Assembly (NCBI GenBank): GCA_038745585.1
Contig: JBCDLH010000002.1
Span: 124,001-188,000 of the forward strand
Source: HLUCCA09 sp038745585
GTDB lineage: Bacteria; Pseudomonadota; Alphaproteobacteria; Rhodobacterales; Rhodobacteraceae
Length of the DNA: 64,000 bases
Direction of reading: 5' to 3'
The position numbers and the translations under genes were made by a program. Shown here piece by piece: positions 16,971 through 24,410 of this stretch (positions are counted from its first letter, which is position 1; each line of letters starts with the position of its first letter). Under the pieces are notes generated by a model that saw nothing but the letters and a program-made list of their open reading frames with translations, did not search any database and was not told the DNA's origin.

Positions 16971-18497
16971 ATGCTCGACCTCGCCTATGCCGCGCCAAAG
17001 CCCAAGGTGATCCAGGGCGCCAAGCAGGATTGGGAATTGGTCATTGGGCTAGAGGTCCACGCGCAAGTCTCTTCGCAAGCCAAGCTCTTTTCGGGCGCGT
17101 CGACCGGGTTTGGGGCTGAGCCAAACCACAACGTCAGCTTCATCGACGCCGGGATGCCGGGCATGTTGCCCGTCATCAACGAGTTTTGCGTGGCGCAAGC
17201 GGTGCGCACGGGGCTCGGGCTGAAGGCCGAGATCAACCTGATGAGCGCCTTTGACCGCAAGAACTACTTCTATCCCGACCTGCCCCAGGGCTATCAGATC
17301 AGCCAACTCTATTATCCCATTGTCGGCGAGGGCGAAGTCCTCGTGGAAATGGGTGCGGATGCGGACGGCAAGCCGACAGCGCGGATCGTCCGGATCGAAC
17401 GCATCCACCTCGAACAGGACGCGGGCAAATCGATCCACGACATGGACCCTGCGCTGTCGTTTGTGGATCTCAATCGCACCGGCGTCGCCCTGATGGAGAT
17501 CGTCAGCCGCCCCGATATCCGCGGGCCCGAGGAGGCGGCGGCCTATGTCGGCAAGTTGCGCCAGATCATGCGCTATCTCGGGACGTGCGACGGCAACATG
17601 CAAAACGGAAACCTGCGGGCGGATGTGAACGTCTCGGTCTGCCGGCCCGGAGACTATGAGCGTTACCAGGAGACGCAGGATTTCAGCCATCTCGGCACGC
17701 GCTGCGAGATCAAGAACATGAACTCGATGCGGTTCATCCAGGCCGCCATCGAATTCGAGGCGCGCCGCCAGATCGCGATCCTCGAAGATGGCGGCATGAT
17801 CGACCAGGAAACCCGGCTCTACGACCCCGACCGAGGCGAGACCCGCTCCATGCGCTCCAAAGAGGAGGCGCATGATTACCGCTACTTCCCCTGCCCCGAC
17901 CTCATGCCGCTCGAGATCGAACAGGGCTGGGTTGACGAGATCGCCGCGGCGCTGCCCGAGCTGCCCGACGCCAAGAAAGCGCGCTTTATGGGCGATTTCG
18001 GCCTCACTGACTATGACGCCTCGGTGCTCACGGCGGATGTGGACGCGGCGGGCTACTTTGAGGCGGTGGCCGAGGGACGGGACGGCAAACTCGCGGCGAA
18101 TTGGGTGATCAACGAGCTCTTCGGTCGGCTAAAGAAAGAGGAGCACGAGATCAGCGAGAGCCCGGTGAGCCCCGCGCAGCTCGGCAGCATCTTGGATCTC
18201 ATCGCAACGGGCGACATCTCCGGCAAGATCGCCAAGGACCTCTTTGAGATTGTCTATACAGAAGGCGGCGACCCGGCCGAGATCGTAGAGAGCCGCGGGA
18301 TGAAGCAGGTCACCGATACCGGCGCCATCGAAGCGGCTGTCGACGCCGTCATCGCCGACAACCCCGCGCAGGTCGAAAAGGCCAAAGCCAATCCGAAGCT
18401 CGCCGGCTGGTTTGTCGGGCAGGTGATGAAAGCCACAGGCGGCAAAGCCAACCCCAAGGCCGTCAACGAGATCGTCAGCGCAAAGCTCGGTCTCTAG
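16971..18497 (+). CDS. gatB: Asp-tRNA(Asn)/Glu-tRNA(Gln) amidotransferase subunit B
   Basis: A 508-residue kinase/transamidase subunit of GatCAB. It phosphorylates and then amidates Glu- or Asp-charged tRNA, the usual route to Gln-tRNA in bacteria lacking GlnRS. It has the GatB signature WELVIGLEVHAQVSSQAKLF near the N-terminus, a long catalytic cradle (PDLPQGYQISQLYYPI, DLNRTGVALMEIVS), and the C-terminal YqeY-like helical domain (about 400-508). The start is ATG 16971 with a clear TGGAGG site. gatC and gatA are not adjacent, as is common in alphaproteobacteria. A gene-end repeat element follows 60 bases after the stop. Confidence 0.95.
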   Translation: MLDLAYAAPKPKVIQGAKQDWELVIGLEVHAQVSSQAKLFSGASTGFGAEPNHNVSFIDAGMPGMLPVINEFCVAQAVRTGLGLKAEINLMSAFDRKNYFYPDLPQGYQISQLYYPIVGEGEVLVEMGADADGKPTARIVRIERIHLEQDAGKSIHDMDPALSFVDLNRTGVALMEIVSRPDIRGPEEAAAYVGKLRQIMRYLGTCDGNMQNGNLRADVNVSVCRPGDYERYQETQDFSHLGTRCEIKNMNSMRFIQAAIEFEARRQIAILEDGGMIDQETRLYDPDRGETRSMRSKEEAHDYRYFPCPDLMPLEIEQGWVDEIAAALPELPDAKKARFMGDFGLTDYDASVLTADVDAAGYFEAVAEGRDGKLAANWVINELFGRLKKEEHEISESPVSPAQLGSILDLIATGDISGKIAKDLFEIVYTEGGDPAEIVESRGMKQVTDTGAIEAAVDAVIADNPAQVEKAKANPKLAGWFVGQVMKATGGKANPKAVNEIVSAKLGL

Positions 18498-18560
18498 AAC
18501 ACTTCGCGCGCCCGTCGCTACACCGGCTCCAGCGTCGCGTGGGGTGAGCGGCGGCGCGAC

Positions 18561-18585
18561 GGGAGTATTTTTACCAAGCTGATGG
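18561..18585 (+). repeat. GGGAGTATTT gene-end element, copy 1 (after gatB)
   Basis: This 25-base copy, GGGAGTATTTTTACCAAGCT followed by GATGG, differs at one base from the copy after bamD at 34866-34890. Both lie 60-90 bases downstream of a stop codon in the sense orientation. Confidence 0.7.
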
Positions 18586-18787
18586 ATGGGGCGGGCGCGG
18601 CAAGACGCGCGCGGGAGAGGTCAGCGGTCGGCGGGGTCCGGCGCCCTCGGCTCCGATTGGGGCGGATTGCCCCCCGCCTCCTCGGGGCTTTGGACAGGTT
18701 GAAACAGTTTCGCTAGAAGACGAGTCGGGTTGGCGGTGGAATATGCCCGGCTGTTCGGTTGGGGCGCCGCGGAGCGAGGACAAGGGT

Positions 18788-19324
18788 ATGACACGTTTCG
18801 AATACAAAGTGGTGCCGGCGCCGTCGGCGGGGGTGAAGGCCAAAGGGCTCAAGTCGACGCAAGCGCGCTTTGCCCATGCGCTCGAGGGCCTGATGAACGA
18901 GCTTGGCGCCGAGGGGTGGGACTACGTGCGCGCCGACACGCTGCCCTGCGAAGAACGGTCGGGGCTGACAGGTCGTGTCACCACCTATCAAAACATGCTC
19001 GTCTTCCGCCGGGCCGCGGCGCCCGACGCGGAGGAGGCGCCAGTGGCCGGTCTGCTCGAAGCGCCAAGCGAGACGGAGAAGACAGCGCCAGATCGTACGG
19101 GCGCGGGCAAGCCAGAGCATGTTCCGAGCCTGGGCCCGGCGCCCGCCCCGGTCGGCCAGGCCGCGCCGCAAGGCGAGCCGCGGCTCAGCCGTTTCGACGT
19201 AGATCGCGGCGCAGATGCAGAGGACACGTCGAAGGCAGCGCGGGCGGCGGCGGTTGCGCTACGCTCGCTCCGAGGCGGCAAGGCCGACCGCCCCGACGAG
19301 GACAGTTCGATCGCCGCGCAATAG
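18788..19324 (+). CDS. DUF4177-like protein with a long disordered tail
   Basis: A 178-residue protein of unknown function. The first ~78 residues match the DUF4177 style: MTRFEYKVVPAP at the start, then LEGLMNELGAEGWDYV and a final strand NMLVFRRA. This predicts a small beta-alpha fold. The remaining ~100 residues are Ala/Pro/Glu-rich and probably unstructured. No signal peptide is seen. The start is ATG 18788 behind GAGGACAAGGGT. It is convergent with bolA, 121 bases away. Confidence 0.7.
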   Translation: MTRFEYKVVPAPSAGVKAKGLKSTQARFAHALEGLMNELGAEGWDYVRADTLPCEERSGLTGRVTTYQNMLVFRRAAAPDAEEAPVAGLLEAPSETEKTAPDRTGAGKPEHVPSLGPAPAPVGQAAPQGEPRLSRFDVDRGADAEDTSKAARAAAVALRSLRGGKADRPDEDSSIAAQ

Positions 19325-19445
19325 CGGGCGGAGCAGTCCAGCGTGTCGCTCGAAGCGCGTGCAACGGGGGTCGTGCGATACGCTGGCGTTATCCCGCGGT
19401 GCGCGTCTGTGGCATCGGCGCCGCCAGGATCCGACGTTTCTTGGC

Positions 19446-19775
19446 TCAATCCCGCCGTGCGGGCGTATCGAGATCGAGCGCGAGCGCATGGATCGCGGTC
19501 ATAACCTCGGGCCCAAGAGCAGAATGCACGGCGCGGTGGCGGGCGATGCGTGAGCGCCCTTCAAACGCCGAACTGCGCAGGCGCACGGCAAAGTGGCTCT
19601 CGCCGCCTTCCTGATATCCCGCGTGGCCGCGATGCTGTTCGCTTTCGTCAACGACCGTGATCTCGGTCGGCGCAAACGCGGCTTCGAGCAATGTGCGAAT
19701 TCTTGCCGTCATGGGCCCGTCGGCCGCAGGGTCAGGCGCTGCCGAATGGGGCGTGCCGGTCTGGCTTGCTGACAT
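19446..19775 (-). CDS. bolA: BolA family protein
   Basis: A 109-residue protein with a full BolA domain in its last ~85 residues (MTARIRTLLEAAFAP to the end). It includes the conserved GGESHFAVRL and the helix RIARHRAVHSAL. BolA proteins pair with monothiol glutaredoxins to handle Fe-S clusters and can act as DNA-binding regulators. A metal-ligand histidine lies in EQHRGHAGY. ATG 19775 was chosen because a G-rich tract lies upstream; the shorter start at 19712 gives the canonical BolA length but lacks a ribosome site. It is divergent from the J-domain gene, an arrangement conserved in Rhodobacterales. Confidence 0.85.
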   Translation of the reverse strand: MSASQTGTPHSAAPDPAADGPMTARIRTLLEAAFAPTEITVVDESEQHRGHAGYQEGGESHFAVRLRSSAFEGRSRIARHRAVHSALGPEVMTAIHALALDLDTPARRD

Positions 19776-19963
19776 TTTCTGAGGCCCCCCCTTCTCTTGC
19801 TCGGCAGAGCGTCTAAACTCCCACGTCCGAGTCGGAGATAGCGACCGCGCGGGCGTGGCGCAAGGCGCCGGACCGCAGTGCACCGACCGAGCGCGGGCGA
19901 GGGTTTGGCCCGTGCCGAGATCGTGAAACCCGGGCGCATGCGCCGCAAGACAGGGATGCTTTC

Positions 19964-20593
19964 ATGTCACGTCCAGATCCCTTCGGCTTCGATATCCGGG
20001 TGAGTTCGGACAAGAAAAAGCGCTCACGCGGGCGTCGGGGCATGTCGGGCGCGTTCGAAACCTCACAGCGGGTCTGTGACTTTCCCGGCTGTCAGGAACG
20101 CGGGCTCTACCGGGCGCCGAAATCCCCCGATGACCTCGATAACTTCTATTGGTTCTGCAAGGAGCACGTGCGCGAGTACAATCTGAAGTGGAACTTCTTC
20201 GACGGCAATTCGGAGGAGGAACTCGCTGCGCAAATGGACAAGGACCGGGTCTGGGAGCGAGAGACGAAACCCTTCAAACAGACCGCCGAGGAGCGCGCCT
20301 GGGCGCGGCTCGGGGTCGACGATCCGCATCAGGTCTTGGGCGACAACGCAACGCGGAACCCCGGCAAATCCGTCACCGGCACGCGAAAGCTGCCACCGAC
20401 CGAGCGGCGTGCGATCGAGATCCTCGATGCCAAAGACCATTGGACGAAGGCGGAGGTCCGCAAGGCCTATAAGGCGCTGATCAAGGTGCTGCACCCGGAC
20501 ATGAACGGCGGCGACCGCTCCCACGAGGAGCAGTTGCAGGAGGTCGTCTGGGCCTGGGACCAGATCAAGGACAGCCGGCACTTCAAGGATTGA
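19964..20593 (+). CDS. J-domain-containing protein (DnaJ-like, C-terminal J domain)
   Basis: A 209-residue protein. A J domain occupies about the last 65 residues, with the invariant HPD in VLHPDMNGG and the flanking helices (TKAEVRKAYKALIK, LQEVVWAWDQI). It is expected to stimulate an Hsp70 (DnaK) ATPase. The N-terminal ~120 residues carry two cysteine pairs or singles (CDFPGCQERG, FCKEHV), suggestive of a small metal site. There are no G/F or zinc-finger regions of true DnaJ, so it is a specialised co-chaperone. In Rhodobacterales it usually directly precedes cobS; here 1.3 kb separates them. Confidence 0.85.
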   Translation: MSRPDPFGFDIRVSSDKKKRSRGRRGMSGAFETSQRVCDFPGCQERGLYRAPKSPDDLDNFYWFCKEHVREYNLKWNFFDGNSEEELAAQMDKDRVWERETKPFKQTAEERAWARLGVDDPHQVLGDNATRNPGKSVTGTRKLPPTERRAIEILDAKDHWTKAEVRKAYKALIKVLHPDMNGGDRSHEEQLQEVVWAWDQIKDSRHFKD

Positions 20594-20671
20594 AATCGGG
20601 GCGGGGCAGCCACAAGAGCGCGCCCCGGGTGGCGGCATGGACGCCTGGGGGTTTTAAAGCGCGGCAAACCG

Positions 20672-20707
20672 ATCAGCTCCAAGCGGACCCTTCCGCCTGG
20701 AGCTGAT
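20672..20707 (+). terminator. Strong hairpin downstream of the J-domain gene
   Basis: The 16-base arms (ATCAGCTCCAAGCGGA and TCCGCCTGGAGCTGAT) pair at 15 of 16 positions around the loop CCCT, about 80 bases after the stop. No T-run follows, so it may end or stabilise the transcript rather than act as a classic intrinsic terminator. Confidence 0.5.
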
Positions 20708-20801
20708 GATGCACTCTTGGGGCGACAAACCAAGATACTCGTCACCGGTGAGCGAACGCGGCTCGCACACAACGTCCCGAACGCGGACGGCACTTACACA
20801 C

Positions 20802-20837
20802 ACTCACGCATTCACGCACTCACGCACTCACGCACTC
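20802..20837. repeat. 8-bp tandem repeat
   Basis: About 4.5 copies of ACTCACGC (one with ATTCACGC) lie in the gap before cobS. On the minus strand the same run is G/T-rich. Confidence 0.8.
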
Positions 20838-21926
20838 AAACCGACACAAACACACGCACGGGCCCGTCACACTGCGCGGCGGGACCGGCCCTTGTCCGCC
20901 GCAAACTTGTTAGCTGCCCCCGGGGGGCCGTCCCCCTGAGTCCGGCACGCTTCCCGGGGGCACCCGCCCAGAGCAACACTCCGGACGGGGCACTCATACA
21001 TCTTCCACTCGTTCAATCCGTGCCCCGAGCACACACCAGTTCCTTGAACACACTTACAAACCTGGCATCGGGGCGTCTTAGCAGCCATCCCCCCAGGGTT
21101 GGCTTTCCATCGGTATGTCGGGGTCGGGTGTCAGCCAAAGGGCGCGGGGCGTACCATCTTTCGGCCAAAGGTGGCAGCGCCCGGCACGTGTGTGGCGGTG
21201 GATCACGGGCACGCGACAGTGCGGGGGTGCGGCCCGGCTTTGTCGCGCAACGAAGCATTAAGGTTGCCACGAGCGAAACGCTGCGGGTCTCGACGGCGCA
21301 CAATCCCCTGCGCGGGAACGCCGCACCCTGCTGCGCGCCGCGCCGAGATGGCGCCGAGTCGCGGGGATTGGCGGGAAGCGCGGGGGTTGACGCACGCTGC
21401 GCTGCAGACGGCGTGCGCGCCGAGATCTGGCCGCGAGCGCCTCGGCTCTAGCAAGCTTATGGCTGCGCCGATGACGCGGGCGCGCCCTGGACTTGTTCCA
21501 TGCTCACGACCTCAGGCGCATCGTGAGCGTGAGACGCCATGCTCGGCGGCGCCGCGTCTTTCGAGAGCGGGCTGGGCCACGCCGGCACACAGGATAGGCC
21601 CGGCAACCCGTCCATGCGGGCGAGTTTTGGAGGCTTCAATGCCCAAAAGAGACGCCGCGACGGCGGTCCAAGGGCTCTCGCTTGCGCGCTGAGCCCGGGT
21701 TTCGCTCTCGTCCAAGGCCCATCACCGACAGCGCCGCTCTCGACGCAAATGGCCACCTTTCTAGCTTCAGCGCCGCCCTTTCGCTGCAGGTGCGCCCGGG
21801 CCCGGCGCCTTTCCCTTGCAGCCTGCCGCGATATGTTGCACTTGCGCATCCGGGTCTGAGTGCTGCCGCGCGGGCGCGAGCGCCCGGGCCGCCAGTGCTG
21901 GCGAACAGACGAAGGAAGGATCCACC

Positions 21927-22919
21927 ATGGCCGACGGGATGAGCGAGGCACAGGCCCGGCCCACCGAAGAGGTGTCCGTCCGCGAAGTATTCGGCATCGA
22001 TGCTAACATGGTCGTCAAAGGGTTTGCCGAGCCGTCCGAGCGCGTGCCGGAGACCGATCCGACATATAAGTTCGATCCCGATACGACGCTGGCGATCCTT
22101 GCAGGTTTTTCGCACAACCGCCGCGTGATGATCCAAGGGTATCACGGCACGGGCAAGTCGACCCATATCGAACAGGTCGCCGCACGGCTCAATTGGCCTT
22201 GCGTCCGCGTCAATCTCGATAGCCATATCAGCCGGATCGACCTGATCGGAAAGGACGCGATCAAGCTCCGAGACGGCGTGCAGATCACCGAGTTTCAGGA
22301 AGGCATCCTGCCCTGGGCGCTCCGCAATGCCTGCGCCATTGTTTTTGACGAATACGATGCGGGCCGAGCGGATGTGATGTTTGTCATCCAGCGCGTGCTG
22401 GAGACAGACGGCAAGCTGACGCTGCTCGACCAGAACGAAGTGATCACACCGCATCCTTCGTTCCGCCTCTTTGCGACGTCGAACACGGTGGGGCTTGGGG
22501 ACACGACGGGCCTTTACCACGGCACCCAGCAGATCAACCAAGGCCAGATGGACCGCTGGTCCCTCGTCGCCACGCTGAACTATCTGAGCCACGATGCGGA
22601 GACGATGATCGTGCTCTCCAAAGCGCCGCATTACAACACCGCCGACGGGCGCAAGCAGATCAGCCAAATGGTGACTGTGGCCGACCTGACGCGCACAGCC
22701 TTTATGTCTGGCGAACTCTCGACCGTGATGTCGCCGCGGACCGTCATCGCCTGGGCGCAGAATGCCGAGATCTTCCGCAATGTGGGCTATGCGTTCCGGC
22801 TCACCTTCCTCAACAAATGCGATGAGCTGGAGCGGCAGACGGTGGCGGAGTTCTACCAGCGCTGCTTTGACGAGGAGCTGCCCGAAAGCGCGGTCTCCGC
22901 GGCCGCCGCAGGCCGCTGA
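21927..22919 (+). CDS. cobS: Cobaltochelatase subunit CobS
   Basis: A 330-residue AAA+ ATPase of the aerobic cobalamin pathway. With CobT it forms the chaperone-like ring that drives CobN to insert cobalt into hydrogenobyrinic acid a,c-diamide. Walker A is GYHGTGKST (71-79) and Walker B IVFDEYD (138-144). The sensor region reads FRLFATSNTVGLGD. The length matches known CobS (about 330). The start is ATG 21927 with GAAGGAAGGA upstream. cobT lies 1.5 kb downstream after three small genes; cobN is not in the window. Confidence 0.95.
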   Translation: MADGMSEAQARPTEEVSVREVFGIDANMVVKGFAEPSERVPETDPTYKFDPDTTLAILAGFSHNRRVMIQGYHGTGKSTHIEQVAARLNWPCVRVNLDSHISRIDLIGKDAIKLRDGVQITEFQEGILPWALRNACAIVFDEYDAGRADVMFVIQRVLETDGKLTLLDQNEVITPHPSFRLFATSNTVGLGDTTGLYHGTQQINQGQMDRWSLVATLNYLSHDAETMIVLSKAPHYNTADGRKQISQMVTVADLTRTAFMSGELSTVMSPRTVIAWAQNAEIFRNVGYAFRLTFLNKCDELERQTVAEFYQRCFDEELPESAVSAAAAGR

Positions 22920-22960
22920 ATGCCGCGCTCGTTCGCCGGGCCGTTGGGCTGAGGGCACGC

Positions 22961-23308
22961 TTGGCGGTGTCCGCGCCCCGTCTCGCAAGCACGGGCGTTA
23001 CCATCCTCTGGGTCGGGATCGCCTCTTTGGGTGCACCGGACCCGTTGGACGCCGCGCCCGACAATGGCGCCGATCCATCCCGCGCGCACGTCGCTGCCCA
23101 ATGCGCCGCGTTCTGGGAGGGTGCGGGTGTTCCGGCCCTCGCGGCGCCCTTTCGCCAGATCGCCGCGACCTCCGGATTGTCTCGCAGCGAGACCGAACGG
23201 CGCATTGACCGGCTTCGCCCAGAGATGGAGCGCCTCTCCGCAGACCGCGCCACCTCAGAGCGGGCCCAAGCGCTCTGGTTGCGGCACGCCGCATTGTGCA
23301 GCGGGTAG
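22961..23308 (+). CDS. Small exported two-cysteine protein 1 (between cobS and cobT)
   Basis: A 115-residue protein of no family I recognise. The N-terminus is hydrophobic (VTILWVGIASLGAPDPLDAA), consistent with export by Sec. The mature part is helical and has only two cysteines, C48 in AAQCAAFWEG and C113 three residues from the end. The proposed start is TTG 22961, seven bases after TGAGGG; GTG 22967 is an alternative and there is no ATG. The layout (signal, A-x-C-A motif, helices, C-terminal Cys) is shared with the next two genes, so the three are probably diverged paralogues. It lies 41 bases after cobS. Confidence 0.6.
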   Translation: MAVSAPRLASTGVTILWVGIASLGAPDPLDAAPDNGADPSRAHVAAQCAAFWEGAGVPALAAPFRQIAATSGLSRSETERRIDRLRPEMERLSADRATSERAQALWLRHAALCSG

Positions 23309-23402
23309 GCAAGTGTGGGCGATAGGCCACGTCAAAAATGTGGTCGGAATGTGATTAATTCCGCAGCAACCATTCTGACGTATCGTCCGTTTTGTGGGCG
23401 TT

Positions 23403-23798
23403 ATGCGATCTCATCTCGCGCTCTGCGCGCTGCTGCTTCCAGGCTTCGCCTGGGCGCTTCCCAGTGCGCCCGCCGAACGCGCGGAACTCTTCGCCCGCTG
23501 CGCCGGCAGCTTTGCCGCAGAGGCGGAGCATCTGCGCCTAATGGGGGGCGATGCCCTGCCCCAAGTGGAGGAGACAGAGCGCATGTTTTCCCTCCTCCTC
23601 GACGCCACAGTTACCGGCGAGATGCGGACGGGCGACACCGCCATCGCCCTCCGCGTCGCCCGGGCCGAGGCGAGGCTCATCCAACGCGAACTTCTGACGG
23701 CCGCCACGTTCGCCGTCCATCGCACCCATCGCGACCCCGCCCGCCATGCGGCCGAGCGGCGGCTCTCCTTGTGTCAGAAGCTGCTGCTCGGCAGCTGA
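23403..23798 (+). CDS. Small exported two-cysteine protein 2 (between cobS and cobT)
   Basis: A 131-residue protein with a clear signal peptide (MRSHLALCALLLPGFAWALP, cleavage near residue 20-24). The mature chain is helical with two cysteines, C33 in ARCAGSFAAEAEH and C124 in LSLCQKLL, 91 residues apart. They could form a disulfide in the periplasm. ARCAG is also present in the third protein at the equivalent place. The start is ATG 23403. Function unknown. The position between cobS and cobT on the same strand suggests co-transcription but does not by itself imply a role in cobalamin synthesis. Confidence 0.7.
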   Translation: MRSHLALCALLLPGFAWALPSAPAERAELFARCAGSFAAEAEHLRLMGGDALPQVEETERMFSLLLDATVTGEMRTGDTAIALRVARAEARLIQRELLTAATFAVHRTHRDPARHAAERRLSLCQKLLLGS

Positions 23799-23881
23799 CG
23801 ACCCGCCCGCGGCCCTTCAGGCGTTAACGAAGTCTAAAGGCTTTCCTCGCCTTCACGGCGCGCCTGCGCCATCCTCGGGCT

Positions 23882-24346
23882 ATGGACACCTTTCGATTTC
23901 TGCTCGCAGGAACCCTGATCATGATCGCCATTGCCGCTGCGCTTCCCGCGCCCGGCGCCACGCCGATGGACCGGCGCGACTTTGACGATGCCGCCGAGCA
24001 GGCCGCCCCCATGGCCGGGGCATCCTACGCCTATGCCCGTTGCGCGGGGCTTTACCGCTCCGTACGGCTCCATGCGGGTCGGCAGGCGCTTGGTGAGGCG
24101 CGGTGGGATTATGCCGGTCAAGTCGAGGCGGCGTTGCACCGCCGCGCCTCCCTCACGCGGGTCGAGGAGCAAGGCCAGCCCTGGACCTCCGCTCGCCTCC
24201 AGGCCGAACAGGACATCGCAGCCCTCGCCCGCCTCTATCTCAGCCGTTACCACCTGATGATCCTGTCGACGGGCCGCCCCTGGTCGCGCGACCCGCTTTG
24301 GGCCGAGGACAACGACACCTGTGGCGGGCTCCTCGACGGACTTTAG
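23882..24346 (+). CDS. Small exported two-cysteine protein 3 (between cobS and cobT)
   Basis: A 154-residue protein with an N-terminal hydrophobic segment (FLLAGTLIMIAIAAALPAPG) that serves as signal peptide or anchor. C54 lies in YARCAGLYRSV and C147 in NDTCGGLL, 93 residues apart, almost the same spacing as in protein 2. Predicted helices fill the interval (QVEAALHRRASL, LARLYLSRYHLMIL). The start is ATG 23882. It is the longest of the three and best conserved in the A-R-C-A-G motif. cobT starts 65 bases after its stop. Function unknown. Confidence 0.7.
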   Translation: MDTFRFLLAGTLIMIAIAAALPAPGATPMDRRDFDDAAEQAAPMAGASYAYARCAGLYRSVRLHAGRQALGEARWDYAGQVEAALHRRASLTRVEEQGQPWTSARLQAEQDIAALARLYLSRYHLMILSTGRPWSRDPLWAEDNDTCGGLLDGL

Positions 24347-24410
24347 ACACGCGCCCCATGGAACTCTCTGCCCCCGCAAACTAGGGTATGGGCTCAACGA
24401 GGTGGGCTCC

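Larger units (their letters stand above)
20594..21926. other. 1.3 kb gap between the J-domain gene and cobS, no gene recognised
   Basis: The longest reading frames (for example 20717-21451, plus) have no recognisable motif, no ribosome site and cross low-complexity sequence. The first 500 bases differ in composition from the neighbours: A/C-rich on the plus strand and less GC-rich. They contain a strong hairpin and an 8-bp tandem repeat, both listed separately. I looked for tmRNA, RNase P RNA, SRP RNA and a cobalamin riboswitch and did not find their core motifs. A short hairpin CGCCAGTGCTGGCG sits just before the cobS ribosome site (21890-21903). Confidence 0.6.

Noticed and set aside
20880..21000. 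Possible tmRNA-like tag frame (AANKFAAD) on the minus strand
   Set aside because: The frame ends RRAV rather than the usual LAA/VAA tag end, and no tRNA-like acceptor domain was found nearby.
20867..21088. Cysteine-rich 73-codon minus-strand frame (CQVCKC, CSGHG)
   Set aside because: No ribosome site or family resemblance; it overlaps sequence of odd composition and the cysteines are not in a recognisable spacing.
20717..21451. 244-codon open frame in the gap before cobS
   Set aside because: No motif, no ribosome site, and it runs through the 8-bp repeat and low-complexity sequence; open frames of this length arise by chance in GC-rich DNA.
21241..21926. Cobalamin riboswitch upstream of cobS
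   Set aside because: The B12-box core and kissing-loop motifs were not found; only a short CGCCAG/CTGGCG hairpin is present.
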